From Bacteroidia bacterium (GTDB lineage Bacteria; Bacteroidota; Bacteroidia; Bacteroidales; Prolixibacteraceae), in the NCBI GenBank assembly GCA_026391295.1, contig JAPLDS010000052.1, positions 18,209-82,208 of the forward strand: 64,000 nt of DNA, in the 5' to 3' direction. Shown piece by piece: positions 1-8,395 of this stretch. Below the pieces are notes generated by a model. The model was not told the DNA's origin and made no database searches. It saw only the letters and a program-made list of their open reading frames with translations. Both the position numbers and the translations under genes were made by a program. Positions within the stretch are counted from its first letter, which is position 1, and each line of letters begins with the position of its first letter.

Positions 1-545
1 ACTTTTTCCCAGTCTACATAATAGTAAAGTTCAAATGGACCGAATCCTTGCATTTCATTGGTTAAGGTAATTTTGGCATGTTTCTTAAAGGGCATGTCCC
101 AGAAGCAGCTGCGCGAACGGCCCAAAGATGACACACTTATTGGTAATGATTCAAGATCTTTGTTTTTGCCATGACCAACACCAAAGAAATCACCAAGTGG
201 GACTTCGATACTTGGTTTTTCAGCATTGTCCCAATAGACTCGAAGTATTACGGCATTCGAAGAGAATGGGTTTAGGGAGGCCGTGGTATTCCAGATATGC
301 TTTATGATTCCGGGACCTTCAAGATCTGCAACGATCAATGTTTCACCAGGCATGATCTCTTTAGAGTCGCCATTCCCATTGAAATTGAGATCACTACTCG
401 ACACTCTTCTGCTTTGTGCCGACGACGCATGTGTAAGTTGATCAAGAACCGAAAGATCAGCTGATCCAGCTTGTTGTGCTTTTAGAGCATTAAAAGACGC
501 GATGGAAAAACAAATAATTAAAATTTTCGCGAAAAAAATCTTCAT
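1..545 (-). CDS. GH172/DUF2961-like secreted protein, partial (C-terminus beyond window)
   Basis: I translated this by hand because the reading frame stays open to the left edge and is absent from the ORF track. It starts at an ATG (543-545, minus) and opens with a signal peptide (MKIFFAKILIICFSIASFNA). The mature part carries the DUF2961 hallmarks: 'LEGPGIIKHIWNT', an 'LRVYWDNAEKPSIEVPLGDF' strand pair, and 'GFGPFELYYYVDWEK'. This family (PF11175) was reclassified as GH172, which includes difructose-anhydride synthase/hydrolases and alpha-D-arabinofuranosidases. About 181 codons are visible, roughly the N-terminal half. It lies 85 bp downstream of susD on the same strand, behind a hairpin that may lower its expression relative to SusCD. 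The family call is strong; the substrate is unknown. Confidence 0.85.
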   Translation of the reverse strand, partial: MKIFFAKILIICFSIASFNALKAQQAGSADLSVLDQLTHASSAQSRRVSSSDLNFNGNGDSKEIMPGETLIVADLEGPGIIKHIWNTTASLNPFSSNAVILRVYWDNAEKPSIEVPLGDFFGVGHGKNKDLESLPISVSSLGRSRSCFWDMPFKKHAKITLTNEMQGFGPFELYYYVDWEK

Positions 546-570
546 CTCAAGTTTTAGTTACAATTTCATT

Positions 571-617
571 TAAAAATTAAGCAGGGGTATTGTAAAAATA
601 CCACCTGCTTATTTTTA
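571..617 (-). terminator. Hairpin between susD and the GH172-like gene (attenuator or terminator)
   Basis: TAAGCAGG-GGTATT (578-591) pairs with AATACC-a-CCTGCTTA (597-611) around a 5-nt loop. The flanking A and T runs extend the stem. On the minus strand the stem is followed by a T-rich stretch. It sits between two co-directional genes, so partial termination (uptake proteins made in excess over the enzyme) is a reasonable inference. Confidence 0.6.
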
Positions 618-630
618 TACTTCGAAAGGT

Positions 631-2283
631 TTACCAGGGTTTCCCTGTCCCTTGTTGCAACCAGTTTTTCGACCAGTTGCTGTTTTGTCCATCTGTGGAA
701 AAGGCTGTAGATTGTAGTTTCCCGATTGCTGTATTTGAATTTTCGGGATTGTATAACTTCTCGTTATTTCCGTAAGTAAACCTTACAGGTAATACTGATC
801 TTTTTGCTGAAGGGCCAGATTGAATTGCCGGTAATCCTGTTCTGATATAATCCATCCAAGATTCAGTTGCTGCAGTCCAGCTAGCAATCCATTTTTGTTC
901 CATAATCCGCGCAAGCGTGCCGTTGTATGCAACACCAGAATTTGCAATATAGCTGTCGTAAGAACTACCTACACTCCATGTTTGCAAGGATGCTTGAACG
1001 CCTGCATTGTAATGAGCTGTTGCAGTCCCACCAGCATTCCATCCTTTAAGGGCAATTTCTGCAAGGCTAAAACGAATTTCTGCGGCAGATAGTAATCTAA
1101 CCTTAAGCAAAGGGCCTGAGGCTGCTCTATAGATATCGTTGAGTTGAGAAGCATGTGGATTGGCGCTACCTTGTTGAAGTGATGGGTTTAAATTATAGAA
1201 AAACTCAAATGTTGACCATGCTGGAGGGTATCCCACATAATCAGGATCAAGATTTAGCGTCACATGATAAGTTGACTGAAACTCATTCGCAATTTCTTTT
1301 GAAATGATTCGCTTGCCGTCCACAATTTCATCATAATCGGCAGGTTTACTCTGGTCAACGACAAGAGGCGTTTTTACTTTTGCTGCCCAGATGTTTAGAC
1401 GAGGGTCATTTAATGCTTGCAATTTAGTAACCAATGTAGCACAAGGCTTAACTCGCGTGAAATTTGAGAGGTCGTTGCTAAACTGCGTAGCTGTTGGCCA
1501 TGAATCGGATGGGCTTAATCCAATAAAGCTATAGCTAGCATCGTCTGCTGCATCAAGGATAAGCGGATATTTAATTGGATCACCTGTTATTTTCTCAATC
1601 CCGGCTTTCGCAATTGCAGGCTCTTTTGTTGAGATTCTTAAATAATATCTCAATGCTAATGAATTAGAGAATTTCTGCCATTGACGAACATTACCGTTGT
1701 AAAGCACATCTTGAGCAGGGTCGATTTTGTAGGTGCTTTGCTCTTTTGAAAATAGGGTGTTCGCACTGTCAAGCATCGCAACTACGCCTAGATAGATGCT
1801 TTTCTGAGCATCAAATGCAGGCTTAAAGTATGCTGAGCCTGCCTCTCCTTTAAGCGCTTGACTATAAGGAGCATCTCCCCATAAATCGGCGATTATGCCA
1901 AAATTATAGGCTTTAAATAGCATGGCAACACCGGCCTGAAAGTCTAGATTTGCAGCTTTCGATTTTTTAAGCATCTCCTCTGCATTTCTAAGTATCCCAT
2001 AATATCCGGCCCAGCTTTGGTCACTCCAGTCGTATCTGTTGTGGCCACCAGCCCATCCATCTTTTTGGGTGTGTTGCATAACTCCTGCGATATCTCCGTA
2101 ACCCATATTTATAACTGATCCGCCTGTTGCCGTGATAACAGTTGCCATCAGGAAGTTCGGCGAAGTATTTGCTGGGTCAACACCGTTCGGATTAATATTC
2201 ATTTCGGCCAAGTTTTTACATGAAAAAGTAAATATGGCGAGCAGCAACAAGGCTGCGTATGATGTGTTTTTTATAATATTCAT
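631..2283 (-). CDS. SusD/RagB-family outer-membrane glycan-binding lipoprotein
   Basis: A 550-aa lipoprotein with a lipobox ending FTFSC (Cys22) that matures to an outer-membrane anchored protein. Features typical of the SusD-like_2 type (PF12771) are an N-terminal 'NINPNGVDPANTSPNFL' segment, TPR-like helices ('QKFSNSLALRYYLRIS'), a 'LLSAAEIRFSLAEIALKGW' helix and 'ESWMDYIRTGLP' near the C-terminus. SusD proteins form the lid on the SusC barrel and capture oligosaccharide. It starts 22 bp after the susC stop and is co-transcribed with it. It is paralogous to the SusD at 17329-18972. The ligand cannot be read from sequence. Confidence 0.93.
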   Translation of the reverse strand: MNIIKNTSYAALLLLAIFTFSCKNLAEMNINPNGVDPANTSPNFLMATVITATGGSVINMGYGDIAGVMQHTQKDGWAGGHNRYDWSDQSWAGYYGILRNAEEMLKKSKAANLDFQAGVAMLFKAYNFGIIADLWGDAPYSQALKGEAGSAYFKPAFDAQKSIYLGVVAMLDSANTLFSKEQSTYKIDPAQDVLYNGNVRQWQKFSNSLALRYYLRISTKEPAIAKAGIEKITGDPIKYPLILDAADDASYSFIGLSPSDSWPTATQFSNDLSNFTRVKPCATLVTKLQALNDPRLNIWAAKVKTPLVVDQSKPADYDEIVDGKRIISKEIANEFQSTYHVTLNLDPDYVGYPPAWSTFEFFYNLNPSLQQGSANPHASQLNDIYRAASGPLLKVRLLSAAEIRFSLAEIALKGWNAGGTATAHYNAGVQASLQTWSVGSSYDSYIANSGVAYNGTLARIMEQKWIASWTAATESWMDYIRTGLPAIQSGPSAKRSVLPVRFTYGNNEKLYNPENSNTAIGKLQSTAFSTDGQNSNWSKNWLQQGTGKPW

Positions 2284-2305
2284 AATATAGATTTTTTAAA
2301 GGTTA

Positions 2306-5300
2306 CTAAAACGTAAGGTCGAATTTAACACCTACAGGGATTACCCATGGATCAAGGTTGTATCTTTCGATACCCTGCATAAATTGGACACCTCGTTTAC
2401 CTCCTGTTGATTGTTCTGCTTGAAATGCCCTTTCCGGATCTACGCCAATCTTGGCTTTGGTCCAAAGCATGATATTCCGACTGTAAATTGAAACCGATAA
2501 TGCTTTAACTGCACCCATTCGGCTTATAATACTTGCAGGCAATTTGTAGCTAAGAGAAATTTCCCTTAGTTTAACAAAATCGGCATCGAACATCGCATCT
2601 CTAGCAAAATCCCATCCATTACTAATGATGTAAGGTTGGAATAAGGTTCCAGTTTCACCTAGATTTTCTTTGTATGTAACTGTTCCACTTCCATTGGTTA
2701 CCGCGACAACACCTGGCACGAAAACTCCGTCATTTAAATAATTTCCACTTAAATTCTCACGGAAACCACCAAGCTCTTTTGTTGGTCCACCAACGACATG
2801 GAAGCCGTTACGGATTAAATTGTCTTGATTCGCAACTAGCCAATCGCGAAGTTCTTTTCCAGTTCTTCCACCTGGATTAATCATGCTTTTTAACCATGAG
2901 CCTGATAATCCATCATCACGTCCGTAACGCTCTGTTTGTGAAATAAATTGACCTCCGCATCTCCAGTCAAAAGTGAAATTCAAGGCAAATGATTTATACG
3001 TAAGAGCTGAATTTACACCTAAGATAAATCTAGGGTTGTAGTTTCCAATCTTATTTCTAGAATCCTGAATCTCTTTATCTCTTATCCATTCATAGTCAGG
3101 CTCCGGATTAATAATTGGGTAGCCATAGTATGGTGAACTTTTGTCGGTAACGGTTAGCATGGCAGCATCATAAATAGCGCCAACTTCATCGCCTACATAT
3201 GACCATGCTCCACCATTTGCTTGTTCCCAGAATTTAATTGCTTCGATCCCTGGTGCAATTGATTTTACACGGGTTCTGTTGCGGGTAAGATTCGCGCTAA
3301 TATCCCAACTCCAATCCTTCGTCTTAATTGGTGTGCCTCCTAAAGAGAGCTCCCATCCGCGACTTTCAAGTAAGCCAGCGTTGATATTGATTGCATCTGA
3401 TCCTGTAGAACTAGCTATTGGGATGTTACGTAAGATCTGATTGCGATTGTCTGCCTTATAGAATGTTCCTTCAAATCTTAAGCGGTTTTGAAAGAATCCT
3501 AAATCAAGACCACCTTCCATCGAGGTTGCTTCTTCTGGTTTTAAGTTTGGCGCCAATAGTGTTCCTGATTTAGAAAGTCTAATTGCACTGCCCCATTGAC
3601 CATCATTGCCATAGGTGTTGATAAGTTGATATGGATCAGTATCATTACCAACTTTGGCAATACCACCGCGCACTTTAAATAAAGATACATTCTCACCCAT
3701 ATTCGCCAGCTTGTCAACTAAGAAGCTTAATGATGCTGAAGGGTAGAAATAAGATTGGTTCGCTACTGGAAGTGTACTTGACCAGTCGTTACGTGCAGTA
3801 AGATCAAGATAGATTCTGTCTTTCCATCCTAAATTCGCAACACTATATAGACTATAGATCCCTTTTTGAGAATATCCACTTCCATAAGAAAGTGTGCCAT
3901 TCTTAATATTTCCAACTGTAAATACGTTAGGGACGATTAGACCAGCTGTTGATGAATTTGATATTCCTTGTCCCGTTGTATAAAGTGCGTTGCCCCCAAC
4001 AGAGAAAGAAAGACTGAAGTCATTAACTTGTTTTGCATACGTGGCTAAAAAGTCAGTATTGCGTTGGTAACTCTTCGAGTCAGAAATTCCGTATGCTCCA
4101 TTGTTTGGCTCGTCAGTGTATCCTGGACCTATTTTAGATTCCCGAGTCTCACTAAATTGATCAAGTGCATAGCGAACAAATAGACTTAATTCTTTTGTGA
4201 TTTGCCAGTCTGCTTTAAGATTGCCATAAATACGATCTCTAGTGTAACTGTTGTTCACTTCATTCGCTAGGAAGTATGGGTTGTTATAGTCTGGAACCGA
4301 TGGTACATTTTGTACAACGCCTTCTTTTCCAGGTGCCCAATAGTTTCTGAGTTCACGAATGTCGGTATTTTGAGGTACGGCATAAGCCCATTGCATTGGA
4401 TTCGTTCCTCTATTACTAGATGGTCTGTTGTTTGACCATGACTTATTAATATTGATATTTGAGCTTATCGTAATATTCTCACGTGCTTTAATTGTAGCTG
4501 ATGTTGTTAAGTTATTTCTAAACAAATCAGAGTTTGGTATAACTCCATGATTCGTCATATTGGAAACCCCAATACGATAATGAAAACCTTCCGTATTATT
4601 TGAGACTGCAACCTCATTTGAAGTGGTTACTCCGGTTCTCACAAAATTCTTAACGTTATTTGGATGCGACACCAATTCCGTTGGAACTTGAACACCGTTC
4701 GCATCTTTAGGGCTATTCCACTGAACTGCGAAATAACCTTTGTCTAATGGATAACCACTTCCAGCCTTTGAAGTTGGATCAACAACCATTGTTGTCCCCG
4801 GAGGTAAATCAGCTGGCGTAAATGGCAAAATTCCATTTGCAAATTGTTTCGATATATCCCAGAATTTATAAGGATTGTCAAATACAGTATTCGACGTAAC
4901 ATCGATTTTAACTCCTTTGTTTTTCTTGCCTGATTTGGTTGTGATTAATACCACCCCATTTCCTGCACGAGAACCATATAGGGCCGCTGCACTTGCACCC
5001 TTTAACACCGATACACTCTCAATGTCGTTTGAATTCACATCGGAGATTGCATTTCCGTAGTCAACTTTATTATCGTTACCAAATCCAGACACGTTATTTA
5101 ATGTATTTGAAATTGGAACTCCATCAACCACAAAGAGTGGCTGATTGTCGTTGCTTAGCGAGGTTGCACCTCTAATCACCATACTCACCGAAGAACCTGT
5201 TCCTCCAGTAGAGTTGATTTGAACTCCAGCAACTTTTCCTGATAAAGCGTTTACTGCATTCTCCTGAACAACTCTTGACATATCCTCGCCACTAACTTTC

Positions 5301-5752
5301 GCTACGGCAAATCCAAGAGATTTTTCTTTTCTAGAGATGCCTAGCGCGGTAACAACCACTTCGTCAACGGTTAGAACACTTTCAGTTAATACAACATTAA
5401 TGACTTTTTGACCATTTACAGGCACTTCAAGAGTTTTGTAGCCAATAAACGAAAAGATTAAGATTGGATTATTCCCGGAAGCATCAACGGTAAATCCACC
5501 ATCCATATTGGTGATTGTTCCTTTGGTGGTCCCTTTTAATTGGATACTTACCCCTGGCATCGTTGTTTTGTCAGATGCGGAAGTTACTTTTCCATTTACC
5601 GATACACTTTGCTGGGTTTCAGAATTCTCTAGCAACCCAGTCTGATCTGACTTTGCAGAACCTGTCAATGCAGTTCCGATAAGCAGGGAAGTGGCCAACA
5701 TTGTCGGCAACAATTGCCTGGTTATACTTCTAAATACGTTTTTATATTTCAT
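2306..5752 (-). CDS. SusC/RagA-family TonB-dependent outer-membrane transporter
   Basis: 1148 aa, the usual SusC length. Order: an N-terminal signal segment (about 1-33); a carboxypeptidase-regulatory-like beta domain (about 48-135, 'VNGKVTSASDKTTMPGVSI'); a TonB-box-like 'VDEVVVTALGI'; the plug (about 150-275) with 'DIESVSVLKGASAAALYG' and 'AGNGVVLITTKSG'; then a long beta-barrel ending in an aromatic residue (VKFDLTF), the usual barrel-assembly signal. No secretin/TonB N-terminal (STN) domain is present, so it is not of the anti-sigma-coupled type. It lies between the PKD lipoprotein gene and susD. It is closely related to the SusC at 13923-17309 and drives TonB-dependent import of oligosaccharide delivered by SusD. 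Confidence 0.95.
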   Translation of the reverse strand: MKYKNVFRSITRQLLPTMLATSLLIGTALTGSAKSDQTGLLENSETQQSVSVNGKVTSASDKTTMPGVSIQLKGTTKGTITNMDGGFTVDASGNNPILIFSFIGYKTLEVPVNGQKVINVVLTESVLTVDEVVVTALGISRKEKSLGFAVAKVSGEDMSRVVQENAVNALSGKVAGVQINSTGGTGSSVSMVIRGATSLSNDNQPLFVVDGVPISNTLNNVSGFGNDNKVDYGNAISDVNSNDIESVSVLKGASAAALYGSRAGNGVVLITTKSGKKNKGVKIDVTSNTVFDNPYKFWDISKQFANGILPFTPADLPPGTTMVVDPTSKAGSGYPLDKGYFAVQWNSPKDANGVQVPTELVSHPNNVKNFVRTGVTTSNEVAVSNNTEGFHYRIGVSNMTNHGVIPNSDLFRNNLTTSATIKARENITISSNININKSWSNNRPSSNRGTNPMQWAYAVPQNTDIRELRNYWAPGKEGVVQNVPSVPDYNNPYFLANEVNNSYTRDRIYGNLKADWQITKELSLFVRYALDQFSETRESKIGPGYTDEPNNGAYGISDSKSYQRNTDFLATYAKQVNDFSLSFSVGGNALYTTGQGISNSSTAGLIVPNVFTVGNIKNGTLSYGSGYSQKGIYSLYSVANLGWKDRIYLDLTARNDWSSTLPVANQSYFYPSASLSFLVDKLANMGENVSLFKVRGGIAKVGNDTDPYQLINTYGNDGQWGSAIRLSKSGTLLAPNLKPEEATSMEGGLDLGFFQNRLRFEGTFYKADNRNQILRNIPIASSTGSDAININAGLLESRGWELSLGGTPIKTKDWSWDISANLTRNRTRVKSIAPGIEAIKFWEQANGGAWSYVGDEVGAIYDAAMLTVTDKSSPYYGYPIINPEPDYEWIRDKEIQDSRNKIGNYNPRFILGVNSALTYKSFALNFTFDWRCGGQFISQTERYGRDDGLSGSWLKSMINPGGRTGKELRDWLVANQDNLIRNGFHVVGGPTKELGGFRENLSGNYLNDGVFVPGVVAVTNGSGTVTYKENLGETGTLFQPYIISNGWDFARDAMFDADFVKLREISLSYKLPASIISRMGAVKALSVSIYSRNIMLWTKAKIGVDPERAFQAEQSTGGKRGVQFMQGIERYNLDPWVIPVGVKFDLTF

Positions 5753-5807
5753 AATGATTGAATATACTTGTTATAAATTTGTCCTTGTCATACTTCCTTT
5801 ATCGTAG

Positions 5808-6737
5808 TTACCTAACTACGTCAAAGGCAAGAATTATTGCATGGGTGTTTCTTGGAAAACTGCCTGGGTCAGCTGCCATAAACATAACTACCTTCATTGA
5901 ACTATCGGTTATATCTCGCACAATTACTTTACGCTGGCGATCCATAAAGCCAATAAACTCTGTTCCTGTGAAATCTAGCGTGCTTACATTTGCATAGGTA
6001 ACCGTGCCATTGCTTCCATATACCGATGGGATAGTTAAATTTTCTTTGTTAACAAGAGTAAATTTAGCTCCTACCTGAGGGGTGTATTTTGCAGTACATA
6101 GGCCATAGTCGCTACCATTAGAACTAACGATCCCTGAACCACCATTAGTTAAGTATTGATTTACAATACCTCCAAATGAGGCGTGGTCTGCTTTAACATC
6201 ATGACTGTAACTCCCATTGTAGTTAAAAGTAAAAGTATCATCATAGATCTCGCCAAGACCAAGATTTCCAAAGATACCAGCTCCAAGAGGATCCGCAGCA
6301 AGCGAAAAGTCAGCATCTGCATTTGCAAATAGACCTCCACTAGCCGTACTGCTAATTTTCCATGTCTTTCCTTTGTAGCCAACCATTGTATGATCTCCAG
6401 TTAGCAGATCATATGGTGTTAACGCCACAGCAAGTTTTACCTTGTAAGATGCGGTGTCTCCTTGGGCATTTTTCCCAATTAGCTTAGCAACATAGTAGCC
6501 TCCATCTTTGTAAACATGGACAGGATTTTTTTCTGTACTGGTAGTGCCATCGCCGAAATCCCACAACCAAGTCGTTGCACGTAAGGTAAGTGCAGTAAAG
6601 GCAGCTTGCTTATCTGCAATACTGAAAAATACCCCTACCTGGGGTGGCTCAGCTATTGTAGACTCCTTCTTGCACGATTGAAATGTGACCATTCCAATGA
6701 CAAGAGTAAGGCAAAATAACATTAATTTTCTTCTCAT
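5808..6737 (-). CDS. PKD-domain lipoprotein, putative surface glycan-binding protein
   Basis: 309 aa. A lipoprotein signal ends at TFQSC (Cys22). Residues about 35-105 form a PKD (immunoglobulin-like) domain with the diagnostic 'TWLWDFGDGTTSTEKNPVH' and 'YKDGGYYVAKL'. The remaining ~200 residues look like an all-beta domain ('GYKGKTWKISSTASGGLF') of no family I recognise. PKD-containing lipoproteins in PULs are usually accessory surface glycan-binding proteins, sited after susD. Here the gene is first in the operon, 55 bp upstream of susC. Binding function is inferred from context only. Confidence 0.75.
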   Translation of the reverse strand: MRRKLMLFCLTLVIGMVTFQSCKKESTIAEPPQVGVFFSIADKQAAFTALTLRATTWLWDFGDGTTSTEKNPVHVYKDGGYYVAKLIGKNAQGDTASYKVKLAVALTPYDLLTGDHTMVGYKGKTWKISSTASGGLFANADADFSLAADPLGAGIFGNLGLGEIYDDTFTFNYNGSYSHDVKADHASFGGIVNQYLTNGGSGIVSSNGSDYGLCTAKYTPQVGAKFTLVNKENLTIPSVYGSNGTVTYANVSTLDFTGTEFIGFMDRQRKVIVRDITDSSMKVVMFMAADPGSFPRNTHAIILAFDVVR

Positions 6738-7058
6738 AATCGTTAAATAATTGGTTATTAAATATTTGATTGTTGTTTGTTGTTTGTTGTTAGCATTGTT
6801 GTGCTACTGCGATTTTTATTAAAGTCTTATTAGATAGGTTGTTAATGGAAAAAAGTTGTTCGCAGTGTATTCTAAAAATTGGTTGTATTTTCATTAAAAA
6901 ACGACTAAACATTTTTTAACTTTTGATTAATAAAATTAACACGAGCGGTTTATCAAATATAATAGAAAATTGCTTGTAATACATTGTATTTTCACCTGTG
7001 TGGTTTGCGAATTAAAATTGGTTTAATTTTGATTCGCATTTTTAACATAATCGATGAA
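6738..7058. promoter_or_regulatory. Divergent control region with a minus-strand TAnnTTTG promoter
   Basis: This A/T-rich spacer separates the minus-strand SusCD operon from the plus-strand CPBP gene. CAAATATA at 6954-6961 reads TATATTTG on the minus strand, a perfect match to the Bacteroidota -7 consensus TAnnTTTG, giving a leader of about 210 nt for the PKD-susC-susD operon. No good -33 element is visible. The leader contains a short run of GTTTGTT units (about 6769-6793). No clear plus-strand promoter was found. Confidence 0.45.
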
Positions 7059-8240
7059 ATGAAAAATTCAAATGACCTATTAACTGAAATCAAAAGTGGT
7101 GCAATTGGGACTGCTTTTTTAACGATATTATTCATCCTGCAATTTGGTTCAGTTACTCCAATCGCCGATTTGGCTATTGCCCTTCCGTTCTTTATCGCAC
7201 TCTATTTTATCTTTCTTAATTTAGGTAAACATGCAGTATCGGCTGGACTTACAGCTTGGATCCATGGACGAATTTTCAGAGTGTTACTATTCCCGATCAT
7301 CTTAATGGCTATTTATGTACTCTATATTCTACTGAACGGACAAAATCCAATTAAAGGTGCTTTGGCTTTATCCCCGTATCTAATTGTTCTGCCAGCATTG
7401 ATTTTTATCGCGAAGCGAAATAGAAATACAAACGTCGATTGGATTGATTTTACAGCCTTCCTTTTATATCTCTTGCCAACCGCATTTTTAAAAGTCGAGC
7501 CATCAGGAGAACTGCCGTTTAATGCCAATGGCTTTGATTCCGTTTATCATATTGTTTTAATGCTCTCTGCCGTCTATACTTTTGGTGTCGTTCGTAATCT
7601 AAAAGATGTTGGTTTTTATCCGGTGTTGAATTGGCGATATTTTGGCATTGCAGTCTTGTCATGGGCTGCATTCTACTCCTTTGTTATGCTGGTGGGCTCT
7701 TCTGTAAACTTTGTGAAATACATCGGTCATGATTCTATTGACCAAGATCTGATGCGCAAAATTGCGGTTACTCTATTAGCGACATTTTTACATACGGCCA
7801 TATTCGAAGAGCTCTTCTTTAGAGGATTATTATTAAATCTTTTCACAAAACGAATTGGACAAGCTAAAACTTGGAAGGTCTTTTGGATTTGTGGATTGGT
7901 CATAGCCATCCCTGCAGCAATATTAGTCGGTTATACTTTAAAAGGCGAACGTCAATGGTTCCCACTTTTGATGAGTTTACTGATTTTTGCAGCAGCCTAT
8001 TATATTGAGAAAAAAGGGAAACATGATTCAGGCGTATATACTGGATTGGCGATTACCAGTGTCATCTTTGGATTGGTCCACTACCATTCACACGCCATTA
8101 TCTATATCGGCTTTGCTTGCGTTGCCGGTTGGGCCTATGGGTATACTTATTTGAAGACCAAGAACGTTTTTTATAGTGCAATTGTCCATACACTAGTTAA
8201 TAGTAGTGTTGTCATCTTTGGATTGGAGTTTATAAAATAA
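7059..8240 (+). CDS. CPBP-family intramembrane metalloprotease
   Basis: An integral membrane protein with about ten hydrophobic segments. The CPBP/CAAX-protease (PF02517) motifs lie in its last third: 'FEELFFRGLLLNLF' (EExxxR), 'FGLVHYHSH' (FxxxH) and a final 'HTLVNSSVV'. The ORF track starts at 6984, but the first 25 residues are unlike a protein start. I prefer the ATG at 7059 (MKNSNDLLTEIKSG), which gives 393 aa. Family members cleave prenylated proteins or protect against bacteriocins; the role here is unknown. It is divergent from the SusCD operon and has no evident functional link to it. Confidence 0.85.
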   Translation: MKNSNDLLTEIKSGAIGTAFLTILFILQFGSVTPIADLAIALPFFIALYFIFLNLGKHAVSAGLTAWIHGRIFRVLLFPIILMAIYVLYILLNGQNPIKGALALSPYLIVLPALIFIAKRNRNTNVDWIDFTAFLLYLLPTAFLKVEPSGELPFNANGFDSVYHIVLMLSAVYTFGVVRNLKDVGFYPVLNWRYFGIAVLSWAAFYSFVMLVGSSVNFVKYIGHDSIDQDLMRKIAVTLLATFLHTAIFEELFFRGLLLNLFTKRIGQAKTWKVFWICGLVIAIPAAILVGYTLKGERQWFPLLMSLLIFAAAYYIEKKGKHDSGVYTGLAITSVIFGLVHYHSHAIIYIGFACVAGWAYGYTYLKTKNVFYSAIVHTLVNSSVVIFGLEFIK

Positions 8241-8273
8241 AACTTAGTGCAGTTTCGCGATCTTTGCAGTAAA

Positions 8274-8322
8274 AAAAGTTAAACCGCAATGGACGCAAAG
8301 GTGGCGAAAGGCACGCAATTTT
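8274..8322. repeat. Degenerate GC-rich ~9-nt periodic repeat (AACCGCAAnGGACGCAAAGG type)
   Basis: The stretch AACCGCAATGGACGCAAAGG followed by TGGCGAAAGGCACGCAA is a series of four to five imperfect copies of (g/a)aCGCAAAGG. It sits between CPBP and GH31 in otherwise A/T-rich DNA. It resembles the periodic motifs found next to GxxExxY genes in many bacteria and may be a relic of such an element. Confidence 0.5.
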
Positions 8323-8395
8323 TTCTGTTGAATCTCATTTAATTTATTAAGCATAATTTAGATCTAATCTACAATTTTTATAATTCCACATAGGT

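Noticed and set aside
5758-5997. 79-aa plus-strand ORF between susC and the PKD gene
   Set aside because: Overlaps the 3' end of the PKD gene in antisense and has no family features.
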